A stretch of 64,000 bases of DNA from Medakamo hakoo. Lineage: Eukaryota > Chlorophyta > Trebouxiophyceae > Coccomyxaceae. Position numbers and translations under genes: made by a program. Every line of letters starts with the position of its first letter. Positions within the stretch are counted from its first letter, which is position 1. The notes under the pieces were generated by a model. It was given only the letters and a program-made list of their open reading frames with translations. It was not told the DNA's origin and made no database searches. The stretch covers positions 682,001 through 746,000 of the forward strand of contig CP089460.1 of assembly GCA_026636295.1 (NCBI GenBank), in the 5' to 3' direction. This document shows positions 17,357-28,407 of this stretch, piece by piece.

Positions 17357-18793
17357 ATGGCTGCCCGCCTCGTGGGCGCTGGCTTCGGCCGCCCGGACGC
17401 GCCCGAAGTCTACGAAGTCCCGTACGCCTCCCTCCCCGACTGGCTTGCGGCACGGCGCCTTTTAGAGCCGGACTGGCAGGCGGTCGCGTCGAGGTCGGCC
17501 GCGGCGGTCGCGGCCGCTGTGCCCGCCCTGCCCCCCGACGCGGTCGCGGCCGTCGCGGCCGCCCCACCCTGGACGTACGGCGCGTCCTCCGCCCTGCTCA
17601 AGGCCCTGACAGACTGCACCACCACCCAGCGTGGTTTGCTGGGCGGCCTGGCCGGCCCCGCCGGCACCGTGGAAGCCGCCGTCCGCGCCTGGGAGAAGAG
17701 CGGCGCGGCCGCGGCGGCCGCGGGCCTGGCGCTGGCGGCCGCCGTTGACTGCGAAATCCCGGCGCTGCGCAAAGCGGTCGCCCGCGGCCACCAGGCCGTC
17801 AGGGACTTGAGTCGCAGAGCTGCGGACGGCCGGAAGGCCGCTGCCGCCGCCGCCGCCGCCCACGCCGACCGGTGCGCGCGCGCGGGCCTGACGCCGGGCG
17901 TGCCCGTCCGGGCGGCGCTCGCGGGCTTGCCCGCCCAGGAGTTGCCGGCGGTGCTGGCGGCCGTGGCGGCGCACCTGCGCGCTCCCGGCGTGGGTGAGGC
18001 CATGGCTTTTTACGCGGCGTTCACGGCTGCCATGCACGGCGGCGGCGGCGGGGCAGGCACCACGGCCGCGCTGCCCGCCCTGGCCGCGCTGCGGGCGGCG
18101 GATGTGGACGGCGGCGGCGGCGGCACTCCCGCGTCCTTGCCGACGCCAGATGACGCTCAGGGTGACGACGGCGATGCGGCCGCCTGGGGCATCACCACCG
18201 TGGCGGGCGGGCAGGGCGGCGAGGGCGGGGGTCCGGCCCCGTCGCCGCCGCCGCTGCTGGCGGTGCCGTCCTGCCTGGCCACGCTCGCCGACTCCGCGCC
18301 CGCCCGGGCCGCCCTGGGCGACGACATCGCCGAGCTGACAGCCTTCTTGCGCCAGCGGGCGGCTGAAGCCGGGTCGTCCGCCGCCGCGGCGGCCACCGCA
18401 GCCCGCCACGCGCCCGCCACGCCGCCGCTGGGCGACCTCGACGCTTGGACGGTGCATCTCACGGCCGCATCCACCGCCCTGTCGTCCGACCGGACGGCCC
18501 TCTTGTTCGGCTTGCGAGCTGGCGGGCGGGCCGCCGACCGCTTCGCCGCCGACCTGGAGGCCGGCGCCCGCGTCGAGGCCCGCCACCGGGAGGCCGCGAG
18601 CTCGGCCGACGCGCGGTGCGCGGCCGCGCAGGCGGCGCTAGTCGAGGATGCGAGCGCGCTGGTGGCAGCCATACAGAAAGTGAGGGCCGCCAAAGCGGAA
18701 GCGGAGGCGGCGGCCAGTGCGAGGCTGGGCAGGGGGCGGCGCGTCGTGCTGGTTGGGCCAGAGCTGGAGGCGGTGCTGGCTGAGAAGAAATGA
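17357..18793 (+). CDS. CDK5RAP3: CDK5RAP3 (LZAP) homologue, UFMylation adaptor
   Basis: A single exon of 478 residues. The chosen ATG begins MAARLVGAGF. The earlier in-frame ATG at 17111 would add 82 residues of low-quality sequence. Matches to the family are LPDWLAARRLLEPDWQAV near the start, WTYGASSALLKALTDCTTTQ, then EKSGAAAAAAGLALAAAVDCEIPALRKAVA, corresponding to the human NYEIPSLKKQIAK region, and CARAGLTPG. A long helical C-terminal half ends in ARVEARHREAASSADARCA. In animals and plants this protein partners UFL1 and DDRGK1 in UFM1 conjugation at ER-bound ribosomes. Gly/Ala-rich inserts (about residues 230-310) enlarge a loop. Confidence 0.85.
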   Translation: MAARLVGAGFGRPDAPEVYEVPYASLPDWLAARRLLEPDWQAVASRSAAAVAAAVPALPPDAVAAVAAAPPWTYGASSALLKALTDCTTTQRGLLGGLAGPAGTVEAAVRAWEKSGAAAAAAGLALAAAVDCEIPALRKAVARGHQAVRDLSRRAADGRKAAAAAAAAHADRCARAGLTPGVPVRAALAGLPAQELPAVLAAVAAHLRAPGVGEAMAFYAAFTAAMHGGGGGAGTTAALPALAALRAADVDGGGGGTPASLPTPDDAQGDDGDAAAWGITTVAGGQGGEGGGPAPSPPPLLAVPSCLATLADSAPARAALGDDIAELTAFLRQRAAEAGSSAAAAATAARHAPATPPLGDLDAWTVHLTAASTALSSDRTALLFGLRAGGRAADRFAADLEAGARVEARHREAASSADARCAAAQAALVEDASALVAAIQKVRAAKAEAEAAASARLGRGRRVVLVGPELEAVLAEKK

Positions 18794-18872
18794 TAGTGGT
18801 TGAGAGAAAAAAAATCAGTTATGCCCATTCTTGTTGTTTTCATTCGTTCGTTTCGTTTTCACTCAAAAAGAC

Positions 18873-19529
18873 ATGACGGCCACTCGGCCCCTTCCTTCAC
18901 CGCCATCCACTGTGACCTCCATCACCATCGCCGCGCCCTGGCCGCGCGGGCTGTCCGCGTGCCTGGTGGTCGCGGCCGGCGTCGCAGCGTGCTCGCACCC
19001 CGGCGGCCTGATGAGGGCGGTCGCGGGCTGTGCGGCCGTCGCCGCCGCCGCGGCACTGGCGTCCTCGCCATCCCAACAGGGCTTGCACGTCGGGACTCGA
19101 CATGCAAGCCGTGTGATCACGACGCACACCAAAGCGCGTGGCGGGTGGACGCGGCGGGACGCGGTGGCCGCGGCGGACGTGGAGGAAGTCTTTATCCAAG
19201 AGGTGTGAGATCGGATGGACAGTACGCGTGGGGGATGGGAGGAGGCAGACAAAAGAAACGACGCTGCGCCAGTCACGCCCTCGCCCTCCATCCTTGCACA
19301 GACCGTCAGTCCCTGGGCCGTCCAGTCTGCTGTCGCCATCGTGGCGCGCACCCGCGCCGACGGCTTCGTGCTTGCGCTGGGCGACTGCGCCGCGCCGCGG
19401 TCGGCTCTGAAACTGGCGGTCGCCGCCGTGCGGGACGCAGCGGCAGGCGGGGACAGGAACGACGCGGGAGGCAAGGAGGCGGGGGCGGTGGTCAAAATCC
19501 AGGCGTTTGCGGGCGTGGAGAAAAAATAG
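18873..19529 (+). CDS. PIG-H-like subunit of GPI N-acetylglucosaminyltransferase
   Basis: Exons 18873..19202 and 19302..19529 (donor GTGTGA, acceptor CACAG) give 185 residues. Two adjacent hydrophobic segments (GLSACLVVAAGVAACS; AVAGCAAVAAAAALASS) form a membrane hairpin. They are followed by the PIG-H domain: LHVGTRHASRVITTHT, then DVEEVFIQETVSPWAVQSAV, which corresponds to the family's I-N-E motif and its following hydrophobic strand. PIG-H belongs to the ER complex that makes GlcNAc-phosphatidylinositol, the first step of GPI-anchor synthesis. The protein is short and divergent, so the call rests on topology plus the motif spanning the splice site. Only 188 bp separate it from the DNAI2 start. 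Confidence 0.6.
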
Positions 19530-19717
19530 TGTGTGTGTGTGTGTGTTAGACGTGTGGCACGAGAGAGAGAGAAAAAAAACGAGCAGAGGTCAAGAGGCTG
19601 GGTGCCCTGCCCCCCTCACACCACCCACCATCCTCGCCCGAGGAGCGCGAGCGAAAGACGGGGCTCTGCAAACGCACCCCGCACAGCCCGCACCACCCCC
19701 TCTCCTACGGCGGGACC

Positions 19718-22178
19718 ATGGATGTGCGCTGGGAGGCCGTGCGGCGAGGGAGTGGGACGCAGCGATCTCGCGAGCGAAAAAAAGAGCACACGCCGCATAC
19801 GCGCGCGCGCGCGCCGCTCTCTCCAGCCGCACCTCCTCGTCTCCCCCCACTGACCCCCCTCTCCGCGCGCGTCCCCGCCAACCACCTCCAGGCCACCCAC
19901 ACCCTCACCCGCCCGCGCTCCGAGTGCTTTCGGCGTGTCGTCTTGGACTGCCCACCCCCAGAAGTGCTGTGGGACTGTCGCCCGGATGAGGAGGCGGCGG
20001 CCGCGTTTGCGGCCGCGCGCGCAGGAGGCGGTGCGTCGCCCACCTGCACAGCCGCCGTCTCCGAGGCCGCCGTCCAGGCCGAGCCGGCCATGGCCGCGCA
20101 CGCCGTCTCCACGGAAGCGGCCGCAACAACAGCCGCGGCCGTCCAGCACGGCGAGGGAGACGGCGGCTGGCCGGAAGGCGTGGACGGCGGCGGCGACCCG
20201 GACGCGGCCGCGCGGTTTCGGCGGCGCGCGGAAGCGGCGCCAGCTTTCCTGCCGGGCCTGCGGTCCGCGGCGGCGGTGTTGGAGGCGGCGGTCCGGGCGG
20301 CGGCGGCGCTGCCTGTGTTTGAGGACGCCCTGGGGCGGTCGGAGGCCGGGTGGAGCCCAGGGCCGGTCCGGGCCGGCGCACCCGCCCCGCCTCCGCCTCC
20401 GCCGGCGCCGGCGGCCGGCGTCGTCGCGCCTCTCCCGCCGTCGGCCGCGGCGGCGGCGGCCGCGTCCGCCCTGGACGGCCCGCCCACCGCCTCCTCCGAC
20501 GGCCTGGCCCTGCTGCGCATTGCGGGGCTGCGTCCTCCCGGCCCCGCCGCCCGCACGCCCGTGTCGGCCGTGGCGTGGAGCCCGGACGGGTCGGCAAAGG
20601 TGAGAGAGATGGGTGGGTGGGGCGGGCGGGCGGATGGGTGAGAGCACAAAACACTCACGCCCCTCCACACACACACACACACACTGCGACGCCGACGACG
20701 ACAGGTCCTGGTCTCACACGCGCCCCTGGCGTACGTGCCTGCCGGGCAACCGTCCGGCCTCGCCCCACCGCCGTCCGCGTTCTGGTGGGATGCCGCCCGC
20801 CCCGCCGCCGGGCCGGTCGCCGCCTTTGCGCCGCCGCCCGGGTGCGGGGCGACGACCGGCATCGCGGCCGTCGCGCCCGCGCCCCGGGAGGCCGGCGTGT
20901 TTGTGGCCGGGCTGAGTGAGTGTTGGATTTGATGGGTGGGGGTGAGTGAGTGTGTGTGTGTGCGCGCGCGCCTCGCGTCCCGTCCCCGTCCCGCCTCACC
21001 CACCCACCCACCACCCCCACCCCCACCCCACAGCCGACGGCCGCCTCGCCCTCTTCGACGCGCGCACGCCCGGCAGTGCGCCCGTCGCCGTCTCCCCCGT
21101 CGACGCGTCCACCCACGGCGACGCGTACGTGTCGGCGGTCGTGTGGCCCGCGGGCAAGGCGGGCGGCGAGGTCGCGACCGCCGGCGCGGACGGCCTGGTG
21201 CGGTGGTGGGACGCGCGCGCGCTGGGCGGCGGCCACCTCGACGCGGCCGACCTGTGTCAGCCGCCGCCGCGGTTGGGCGGCGGCGGCGGCGGGGCCGGCG
21301 GCGCGCCGCCGCCGCCGGCCATTCCCTCTCCTGCCACGGTCCTGCTCTGCCCTGCTGCCGGCACGGCGCGCTTGCTCGTCGGCACCGCCGCCGGCACTGT
21401 TCTGCCCGTCGTCCGCGGTGCGCGCGCGCCCGCGCCGCGCGTCGGCGCGCCGCTCGCCACCGCCGCCGGGCCCGTGTCTGGCTTGGCGCCCGCCCACCCG
21501 GCCCTGGCCCGCGCGTACCTCGTTGCCGGAGAGTGGGCTCCGCGTGTGTGGAGCGAGGACGCCCGGTCGCCCGTGGCGGTCTGCCCAGAGCCGCCGGCCG
21601 GGTGGTGGGGCGGCAGCGGCGGCGGCGCCGCCCGCCCGCCCCGCCCGCGCTGCACGGCCGCCCGGTGGTCGGCCACCCGGCCGGCCGTCGTTTTTTCGGG
21701 AGGGGACGACGGTGTCGTCCGTGCGTACGACCTGCGCGCCCGTGGCGGTGGGGGCGGCGGTGCAAGTGCGCCGGACGACGCGCCGACGGCCGCCCCCGCG
21801 CCGTGGCTGGCCGCGACCGGCCGGCCAGTCGCGCCCGGCGGCGTGTCTGCCCTCGCCGCCCGCGCGTGCGGCCGCTTGCTGGCGGTCGGTTCGGCCGGAC
21901 AAGACGGGTCCGGCGCCAGTGTCGCGCTCGTCGAAGTCAGCGCCGCTTTGGCCACCCCGGACCCGGCCGAGCGGGCCGACGTCGCGGCGTTTCTGGAGCG
22001 TGAGGCGGGGCGGCTGCGCGCGGTCGCCGACCGCGCGGCGCGCGGCGCGCGCGCGGCGCGCGGCGCGCAGGGCATCGCCGCCGCCGCGGCCGCCCCGTTG
22101 CGCGCATCGCTGGGGCCCAGCCCTGAGGAAATGGCCGCCATCGAGCGCCGGTTCCTGGAGGAGGCGGGCCTGGCGTGA
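19718..22178 (+). CDS. DNAI2: axonemal outer-arm dynein intermediate chain 2 (DNAI2/IC69)
   Basis: Proposed exons are 19718..19723, 19892..20599, 20705..20915 and 21034..22178, giving 689 residues. The match to DNAI2 is clear: QHGEGDGGWPEGVDGGGDPD followed by ARFRRRAEAAPAF, WSPDGSAK, FWWDAARPAAGPVAAF, AGLTDGRLALFDART, VATAGADGLVRWWDARA, AYLVAGEWAPRVWSEDARS and VALVEVSAALATPDPAERAD. These form the N-terminal region, the WD repeats and the C-terminal helix. The protein is a structural chain of the flagellar outer dynein arm. The first exon is inferred: ATGGAT followed by GTGCGC, joined to ATHTLTRPRSECF, gives an N-terminus of the same length as algal IC69. Reading through from the same ATG without splicing would insert a low-quality 56-residue stretch. 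Confidence 0.9.
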
Positions 22179-22506
22179 CAACGGGGGCGCCCGGGGAGGG
22201 ATGGATGGAGGGAGGGAGGGGAGGAGGGGGTTGAAAAAAAAAAGCGAGTCATTCCGTCGGCTAACACCCACCACAAGCCACCTCCCCCGCCCGCCACGCC
22301 ACCCCGCACGCGCGCGGACTCGGCGCCCTCCTATAGGGCAAGAGACGCGTCACGCGTGCGCTGGTGCGCCTCCCCGGCCTAACACCCCCCTCCTCCCCCA
22401 CGCACACAACACAGCCTGCGCCTACAGCAGCCACCTCGCCCCTCTCTCCCCACGTGAGGTAAAAAAAAGAAAAGCGGTGAAAAGGGGAAGAAGCACGCGT
22501 GTGTCT
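22179..22506. other. convergent 3' intergenic region
   Basis: This region lies between the stop codons of DNAI2 and the RRM protein. It contains a gggagg-rich stretch and an A-run at about 22226-22243, and no exon. Confidence 0.4.
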
Positions 22507-24966
22507 TCAGTACGGGCGGTAGCGCTGCCCGCCGCCGCGCCGACCCGTCCCCGGCACGGGTGCCGGCGCTGCCGCCGTCGCCGACGTCGGCGCCGTGTAC
22601 GCGCCGGGCGCGGCGGCGGTGAAGGCGGCGGGCGCGCCCGGCGCGGCCGCACCTGCGCCACCGCTCCCACTCCCACCGCCGCCGCCCACGACGCCCCCAC
22701 CGCTCGAGTAATGGCCGGGCGACGGGGGCAGGGCGTACCCGTACGGCGTGGCACCGTACGCGCCGTACGCCGCATAGGGATTGGCGCCCGGGCCGCCGTG
22801 GTGGAAAGCCGCCGCGACGGCCGCCGCCGCGGCCGCTTGCTGGTGGTGCAGGTGGGCGGCGGCGGCGGCCGCGGCGGCCGCGTCCGGGTAGGGGTACCCG
22901 CCCGGCGGAGACGCGCCGCCCGCGCCCGCGCCGCCCATGGCAGCCGCGGCGGCGGCAGCTGCGGCGGCGGCGGCGGCGTGGGGCGTGGAGCCCGCGGCGG
23001 CGGGGCCGCCGCCACCGCCGCCGCCGCCACCGCCGGGCCACAACGCCAGGCCGCCCGCGCCCGCCGCCATGGCCGCGTACGCGGCGGCGGCCATGGCGGC
23101 CGGGTCGTACGGGCTGTAGCCCTGAGCTTGAAGGGCGGCGGCGGCGGCGGCGGCGGCGGCCGGCGAGGCGGGCGCGGTCGGCGGCGCGTGGCCGCCCCAG
23201 CCGGTGGCGGCGGCGGCGGCGGCCGCGGCCGCTGCGGCCGCGGCCGCCGCACCAAACGCGGCCGGCCGGCCGCCGGGCCGCGGCGTCGCGCACCGGTTGC
23301 ACACTTCCCGCCACCCGTAGTTCTGGTTGCGGCACTCCGGGATGGGGCACACCCAGTCCAAAGGCTTGCCCGTCGACGCCGCGGTGGCGGAGCCGGGCGG
23401 GAGCGGGCGGGTCGACGCGCCGCCGCGCGACCGGCCGCCGCCGCCCCCGCCTCCACCGCCGCCGCCATCGCTCCCGCTGCCGCCGCTGGTGGTCGTGGCG
23501 GCGGCGGCAGCCGCGGCAGCAGCCGCGGCGGCTGCCATGTCCTCCTTCCGCACGGCGCGCTTGAGTTCGACGGTGCGCCCGCCCAGGGCTTGGCGCGCGC
23601 CGCCCGCGAGCGCGGCCGCGACGCCCGCGTCGTCCGCGAACGTCACAAAGCCAAAGCCGCGCGGCGCGCCGTCGGCGGTGCGGACGAGGATGGCGTCGTC
23701 CAGGGCGCCGTACCGGGCGAAGTGGGAGCGGAAGGCGTCGTCGGTCACCTCGCCCGTGCCGCCGACAAAGACTTTGCGCGAGGCGGCGGCCGTGGCGGCG
23801 GGTGGTGCGGCCGCGGGCGGCGGGTGCGGGTGTGGCGCCGCCGCCGCGGCCGTCGGCGGCGAGCTGCCCAGCGCCAGGCGGTCCGCGCTCGCGTTCCTGT
23901 GTTCGGCAGCCAGGGCGGCCGTCGGCGGCGGCGGGGCGGGCGCCTTGGGGATGGCGGCCTTGGCTTCCACGGCCTTGCCGTCGATGGCGTGGTCGCCGTG
24001 CTGGTGTGAGTGGGGTGAGGTGTGGGGAGGGGTGAGGTGTGGGGTGTCTTTTTTTTTTGCCTTGCGCCCCGAGCCGCGTGGGGGAGGCCGCGCGCGCGAG
24101 GAGCGAGGCGGAAAAAAATCAACGCCCCGCCGCGGCCGGCGCCTGCGATCGCGGGCCACACTGCCTGGTGTCTGAGCCCGCCTGGCCCGTGCGCGGGCTC
24201 CGACGCTGGAATGCGGGAGCGTGAAGCGTGGGCAGGGGCCGGGACGCGGCCCCCTTCGGCAGCCGAGCGGCCGCATGCGTTCCTGCCGCGCCCCACGGAA
24301 CCAAAAAAAATAAAAACCGCCCGCCCGCGCCCAATTTGGCCCGCGTCCCACGGCCGCAGGCCCTCCACACGCCAAGGACCAACTCACCGCCAGGAACGAC
24401 ACAGCGGCCGCCGGGTCGTCAAACGTCACAAACCCAAAGCCGCGCCCTTCCATGACGACCGCGTCGGCGAGGCTGCCCCACGCGCTGGCGTACGCCCGCA
24501 GGCCGGGCGTGGACGCGGAGGAGGGCAGGCCGCCGATGAAGACCTTGCCGGTCGAAGGAGCGGTGGCGGGCGGCGGCGCAGGGTCGTCGTCGGCGTCGGG
24601 CTGGTTGAGCGCGGGGAGAGGCGTGCGGTCGTGAGGTTTTTTTGTGCACGGGCCCCGCGCGCGCGCACGAGCGGTGGCGGAGGCACGAAGAGGGAACACG
24701 ACGCCGCGCGGGCCCGACCCCACCCACACCCACCCACGCACCTCGCCGTCAGCGGGCGCGGGCCGGTCGTCCGCCCCGCCCGCGTCCGTCGTGTTGGCCG
24801 TGTCCCCGCCGGACGTGTCGCCGCCGTCGGCCGCAGGCGCGTCGAGGCATTGGCGCGCCGGCGAGCCCGGCTCGCTCGGCGGCGGGGCCTTGACCGCGTC
24901 GGCGCCGCCGCCGTCCACGGCCGCGGCCGGGGCCGGGGCCGACTCGGCGTCAGGCCCGGCCGTCAT
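22507..24966 (-). CDS. RNA-binding protein: two RRMs plus RanBP2-type zinc finger
   Basis: Exons complement(24742..24966), (24388..24600) and (22507..24000) give 643 residues. RRM1 runs from KVFIGGLPSSASTPGLRAY through GFGFVTFDDPAAA and is completed after the second intron by HAIDGKAVEAKAA. RRM2 has RKVFVGGTGEVTDDAFRSHF and RGFGFVTFADDAG. A zinc finger follows: WVCPIPECRNQNYGWREVCN, then RCATPRP, with the C-x4-C-x3-N-x6-C-x2-C spacing of RanBP2 fingers. The rest is Ala/Gly/Tyr/Pro-rich and disordered. The layout resembles hnRNP A/Musashi-like proteins with an added single-stranded-RNA-binding finger, such as FUS-type fingers. Its likely role is pre-mRNA processing or translational control. 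Its promoter is shared with the ABC1 kinase gene. Confidence 0.88.
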   Translation of the reverse strand: MTAGPDAESAPAPAAAVDGGGADAVKAPPPSEPGSPARQCLDAPAADGGDTSGGDTANTTDAGGADDRPAPADGEVRGWVWVGSGPRGVVFPLRASATARARARGPCTKKPHDRTPLPALNQPDADDDPAPPPATAPSTGKVFIGGLPSSASTPGLRAYASAWGSLADAVVMEGRGFGFVTFDDPAAAVSFLAVSWSLACGGPAAVGRGPNWARAGGFYFFWFRGARQERMRPLGCRRGPRPGPCPRFTLPHSSVGARARARRAQTPGSVARDRRRRPRRGVDFFPPRSSRARPPPRGSGRKAKKKDTPHLTPPHTSPHSHQHGDHAIDGKAVEAKAAIPKAPAPPPPTAALAAEHRNASADRLALGSSPPTAAAAAPHPHPPPAAAPPAATAAASRKVFVGGTGEVTDDAFRSHFARYGALDDAILVRTADGAPRGFGFVTFADDAGVAAALAGGARQALGGRTVELKRAVRKEDMAAAAAAAAAAAAATTTSGGSGSDGGGGGGGGGGGRSRGGASTRPLPPGSATAASTGKPLDWVCPIPECRNQNYGWREVCNRCATPRPGGRPAAFGAAAAAAAAAAAAAAATGWGGHAPPTAPASPAAAAAAAAALQAQGYSPYDPAAMAAAAYAAMAAGAGGLALWPGGGGGGGGGGPAAAGSTPHAAAAAAAAAAAAAMGGAGAGGASPPGGYPYPDAAAAAAAAAHLHHQQAAAAAAVAAAFHHGGPGANPYAAYGAYGATPYGYALPPSPGHYSSGGGVVGGGGGSGSGGAGAAAPGAPAAFTAAAPGAYTAPTSATAAAPAPVPGTGRRGGGQRYRPY

Positions 24967-25162
24967 GCGGGGGGCGAGATCGATGCGCGCGCGCGCGCAC
25001 GTGTGTGTGTGGGGAGGGTGGCGCGGACCGGGAGCACGCGCCCGGAACGCGGGTGTGGGGGGCGAGGGACTGCTCTCTGCTCTGGCCTGGCCGCCCCAGT
25101 GCGTCTTTTTTTTTCTTTTTGAGCGACAGGCGAGTGTGCGTGTGTGTGTGTCCCGCCTGCAC

Positions 25163-26554
25163 ATGTCCGCCAGGCTCCTGCTGCGGTTCAGCCCGCTGGC
25201 CGCGGCTGCCGCAGGCATCCCCGTCCTGGGCGGCGCGGCGGCGTATGCGTCCGACCCGGAAGCCGCGCGCGTCGCGGCCGCTGTGCCGGCTCGTTTAGCT
25301 CGCGCCGTCGCGACGGCGACCGCCATCGTCGCAGGTGGGTGTGGAATGCGCGTGTGGATGGAGGGGGATGTGGGGCGCTCGCCTGCGTGCCTTGATTGGT
25401 CAGGACGAAGGCGGGCCCGGCCACCGGGGGCCGGTGCGCATTGCTTTTCGGTGCTGTCTCTTGCCGCGCCGCGCCGCGCCGCGCGCACACCCCCCACACC
25501 GACCACCCGACCGCACACCCCTTCCTCACCGACCACCGCCCGCCCACACCACCTCCGTCCGCCCGTCCCTCAAGACTACAAGCGCACCGCGGCCGCGGCC
25601 GCGGCCGACCCGTCCTCGGCCGCCGCCCTGAACGCGGCCGCCCACATCCGGGGCGCCGCCCGCCTGCGCGACCTGTGCCACGGTGCGTGTCCCCTTTGCG
25701 TTTTTTTTTCTTGTGCGTGTTTCCACCCATGCCACGCGACCGACGAAAGAAGCACCGCCAGGCAGCCCGCGGACCCGCGCACACGATCGGGCTGTCCAGG
25801 TCTCACCCCTCCCCCCCAAAAAACAAAACGCACAGCCAACGGCGGCGTCTACGTCAAGCTCGGCCAGCACGTCGCGACGCTCGACCACCTGCTGCCGTCC
25901 CAGTACGTGCTGACGATGCGGGCGTCCATGCTGGACGCGTGCCCGCCCTCGCCGCCCGCGGACGTGGAGGCCGTCATCCGGTCCGAGCTGGGCGCGCCGC
26001 CGCAGCAGCTGTGGGCGAGCTTTGACCCGTCGCCCGTCGCCGTCGCGTCGTTGGCCCAGGTCCACCGCGCGGTCACGCACGACGGCCGCCCGCTCGCCAT
26101 CAAAGTCCAGCACCGGGGGCTGAGGGAGGCGTGCGCGGCCGACATCGCCACCGTCGCCGCCCTGGTCGACGCCGCGCACTGGCTGTTCCCGGATTTTGAC
26201 CTGTCGTGGCTGGTGCGGGAGGTGCGGGACAACCTGCCCAAGGAGCTCGACTTCCGGCACGAGGCCGCCAACGCGGCCCGGTGCGCGGCCAACCTGGCGT
26301 CGCCGTCCTCGCGCGTCAGGGGGCGGGTGCGCGTGCCCGACCCGGCGCCCGAGTACTCGACGGGGCGGGTGCTGGCCATGGAATGGATCGACGGCGCGCC
26401 CGTGACCGACCGGGCGGGCGTCGTCGCGGCGGGCGTGCGCCCGGCCGACGTCGCCTGGCTGGTCGCCGAAACGTTCATGGAAATGACGTTCACGCACGGC
26501 TTTGTGCACTGCGACCCGCATGGAGGCAACCTGCTGGTGCGGCGGGTCAACAGA

Positions 26555-26598
<44 letters not shown>

Positions 26599-27331
26599 AC
26601 ACGCACCGCCGCCGACCACCGGTGGTCCTCCCCCGCTCCCGCACCAGCCCCCGTCCCGAGGGGCCGTCACCGACGGCGCCGTCGGCCCCGCCGAACTCAT
26701 CCTGCTGGACCACGGCCTCTACCGGTCCCTGGACGACGGCTTTCGGCTGGCCTACGCCCGCATGTGGCGCGCCCTGATCGCCGGCGACGTGCCCGGCATA
26801 TACGCCGCGGCCGGGGAGATGGGGACGGACGCGGCGACCGCGCCGCTGTTCGCGTCCCTCATCTCCATGAAGCCGTGGGCGGCCATTTCAGGGGCCCGGC
26901 CCACCGCCGGCCGTGGCGCGGCCCGGTTGCGCGTCAACGCCGAGGACCGGGCGGAGGCGAAAGCGTACGCGGCCGACCACGCGCCCGACATCTCCCGCCT
27001 TCTCGGGTCCCTGCCGCGCCCGCTGCTGCTGCTGCTGAAGACCAACGACTGCTTGCGGAGCATCGACTGCACGCTGGGCACGCCGGCCAACACGTTTGTG
27101 GTGACGGCGCGGGAGTGCGCGCGCGCGCTGGCGGCGGACGCGCGGCAGAAAGCGCGGGCAGGAAGCGCGGACGGCGAGCGCCGTGGTGGGCTGCGTGCCG
27201 CGCTGGGCGCGACGGCCGCGTCGGTGCGGGCCGAACTGACGGTCGCGGCCGTGCGCTTAGCGGCGTGGTGGTGGCCGGCCGCGGCGAGTGGCAGTGGTGA
27301 CGGTGGTGGTGGCAGCCAGGCCGCCGCGTGA
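25163..27331 (+). CDS. ABC1/ADCK (UbiB family) atypical kinase
   Basis: Exons 25163..25334, 25575..25682 and 25836..27331 give 591 residues. The Ala-rich N-terminus with hydrophobic stretches may target an organelle. Family signatures are VYVKLGQHVATLDHLLP (KxGQ motif), VAVASLAQVHRAV (the Ala-rich loop that replaces the P-loop), LAIKVQH (ATP Lys), LPKELDFRHEAANA, FVHCDPHGGNLLV (catalytic loop) and ELILLDHGLYRSL (metal-binding loop). It is closest to the ADCK1-like branch. These proteins support coenzyme Q or plastid lipid metabolism. Between the catalytic and metal-binding loops lies a roughly 50-residue Gly-run and Pro-rich insert encoded by a GGC repeat near 26555-26598. Confidence 0.9.
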
Positions 27332-27502
27332 TTTTTTTTTTTGCCTTTTGTCTGTCTAGGGTTGCGTCTTTTCTTTTCTTGCCGTAGATTTATACGGGGG
27401 GCCGTAGGAGGCGCAGCCGCGTGTGTAGCTCTCAACTCTTTCCAAATCCTGCGGGCTGCGTGCGCGAATGGGTTTTCTAACAACAACGCCGTCTCTTCTT
27501 CT

Positions 27503-28407
27503 TCACGCACCCTCTCCAGCCATCTCCCCTCCACCCCCGCCCGCCGCCGCGGCTTCTTCAGCCTTCATGTCGGCTTTGGCTTTTTTCAGCAGTTCGCGCA
27601 CCTCACCCGGCTTGACCTCGCCGTGCTGCATGGCCTGGACCAAAGCCGTGGCTTCCGGCCGGCGCAGCAAGCCCCGCACGTTGCGCAGGCCCGTCCCGAA
27701 ACACACGCCGCACACCCGGCTGCCGCGGCCATAACACTGCGGGCACTCGACAAACTCGTACGTGTCCTTGGTGCGTTTGCGGTTGAGCGCGCGCCATTTG
27801 CCCGTGCCGCCGCACATGTCGCAGGGCGTGACGCCCGTGCCCGCGCACTCGCGGCATTTTGCCGGCTCGGCGGCAGAAGGCGTGGTGGTGGTCGCGTCCG
27901 CGGCAGAGGCGGGCGACGCGGCATTGAACCAGCCGGCGGCGGCCGTGGCGGCGAGAGAGATCAGGGCGGCCCGGCGGGCGGGAGGAGGCGGGGGAGCGCC
28001 TGGCGTGTCGAGGGAGGGCGGAGGGGGAGGGAGCGGGGTGGTGGTGAGGGGTGGCGGCCACGACGGAGAGGGTCGGGTCGGGGCAGCGCGGCGCGCAGCG
28101 TTTGCTTTTGGCGTTGGTTTTTCTCTCGACGAGCCTCCTCTGTGCTGTGCCTCCTATGCACGCATACCTTGGTCATCCGCGGGCGTGGCGGCCGCGGAGA
28201 CGGGGAGGGAGGCGGCCCGGGCCTGCGTTTGAATGTGAAGAGACAGGAGCGTGAGACACGAGCGAAATTCACAGACGGCGGCCGGAGCAAAGAAACGCGG
28301 CCGGCCACCACCCACACACCACGACCACTCACCGCGCGGCGCGTGCGGGCCGGGACGACGGCCCTCCCACAGGACGGGCAGCAGGCGGTGTGGGCGTGGG
28401 TGGGCAT
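27503..28407 (-). CDS. lumenal DnaJ-type zinc-finger protein (PSA2-like)
   Basis: Exons complement(28333..28407), (28168..28222) and (27503..27999) give 208 residues. After a basic transit-like start comes a twin-arginine thylakoid signal ([18 protein letters not shown]) ending in an A-x-A site (ASAAD). The mature part has four CxxCxGxG motifs ([32 protein letters not shown]) and [16 protein letters not shown] between the second and third. A conserved-looking tail [18 protein letters not shown] follows. There is no J domain. The layout fits the Tat-imported lumenal protein PSA2, which acts in photosystem I assembly. BSD2-like stromal proteins share the finger but lack the twin-Arg signal. The C-terminal Lys/Ala tail is variable. 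Confidence 0.82.
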
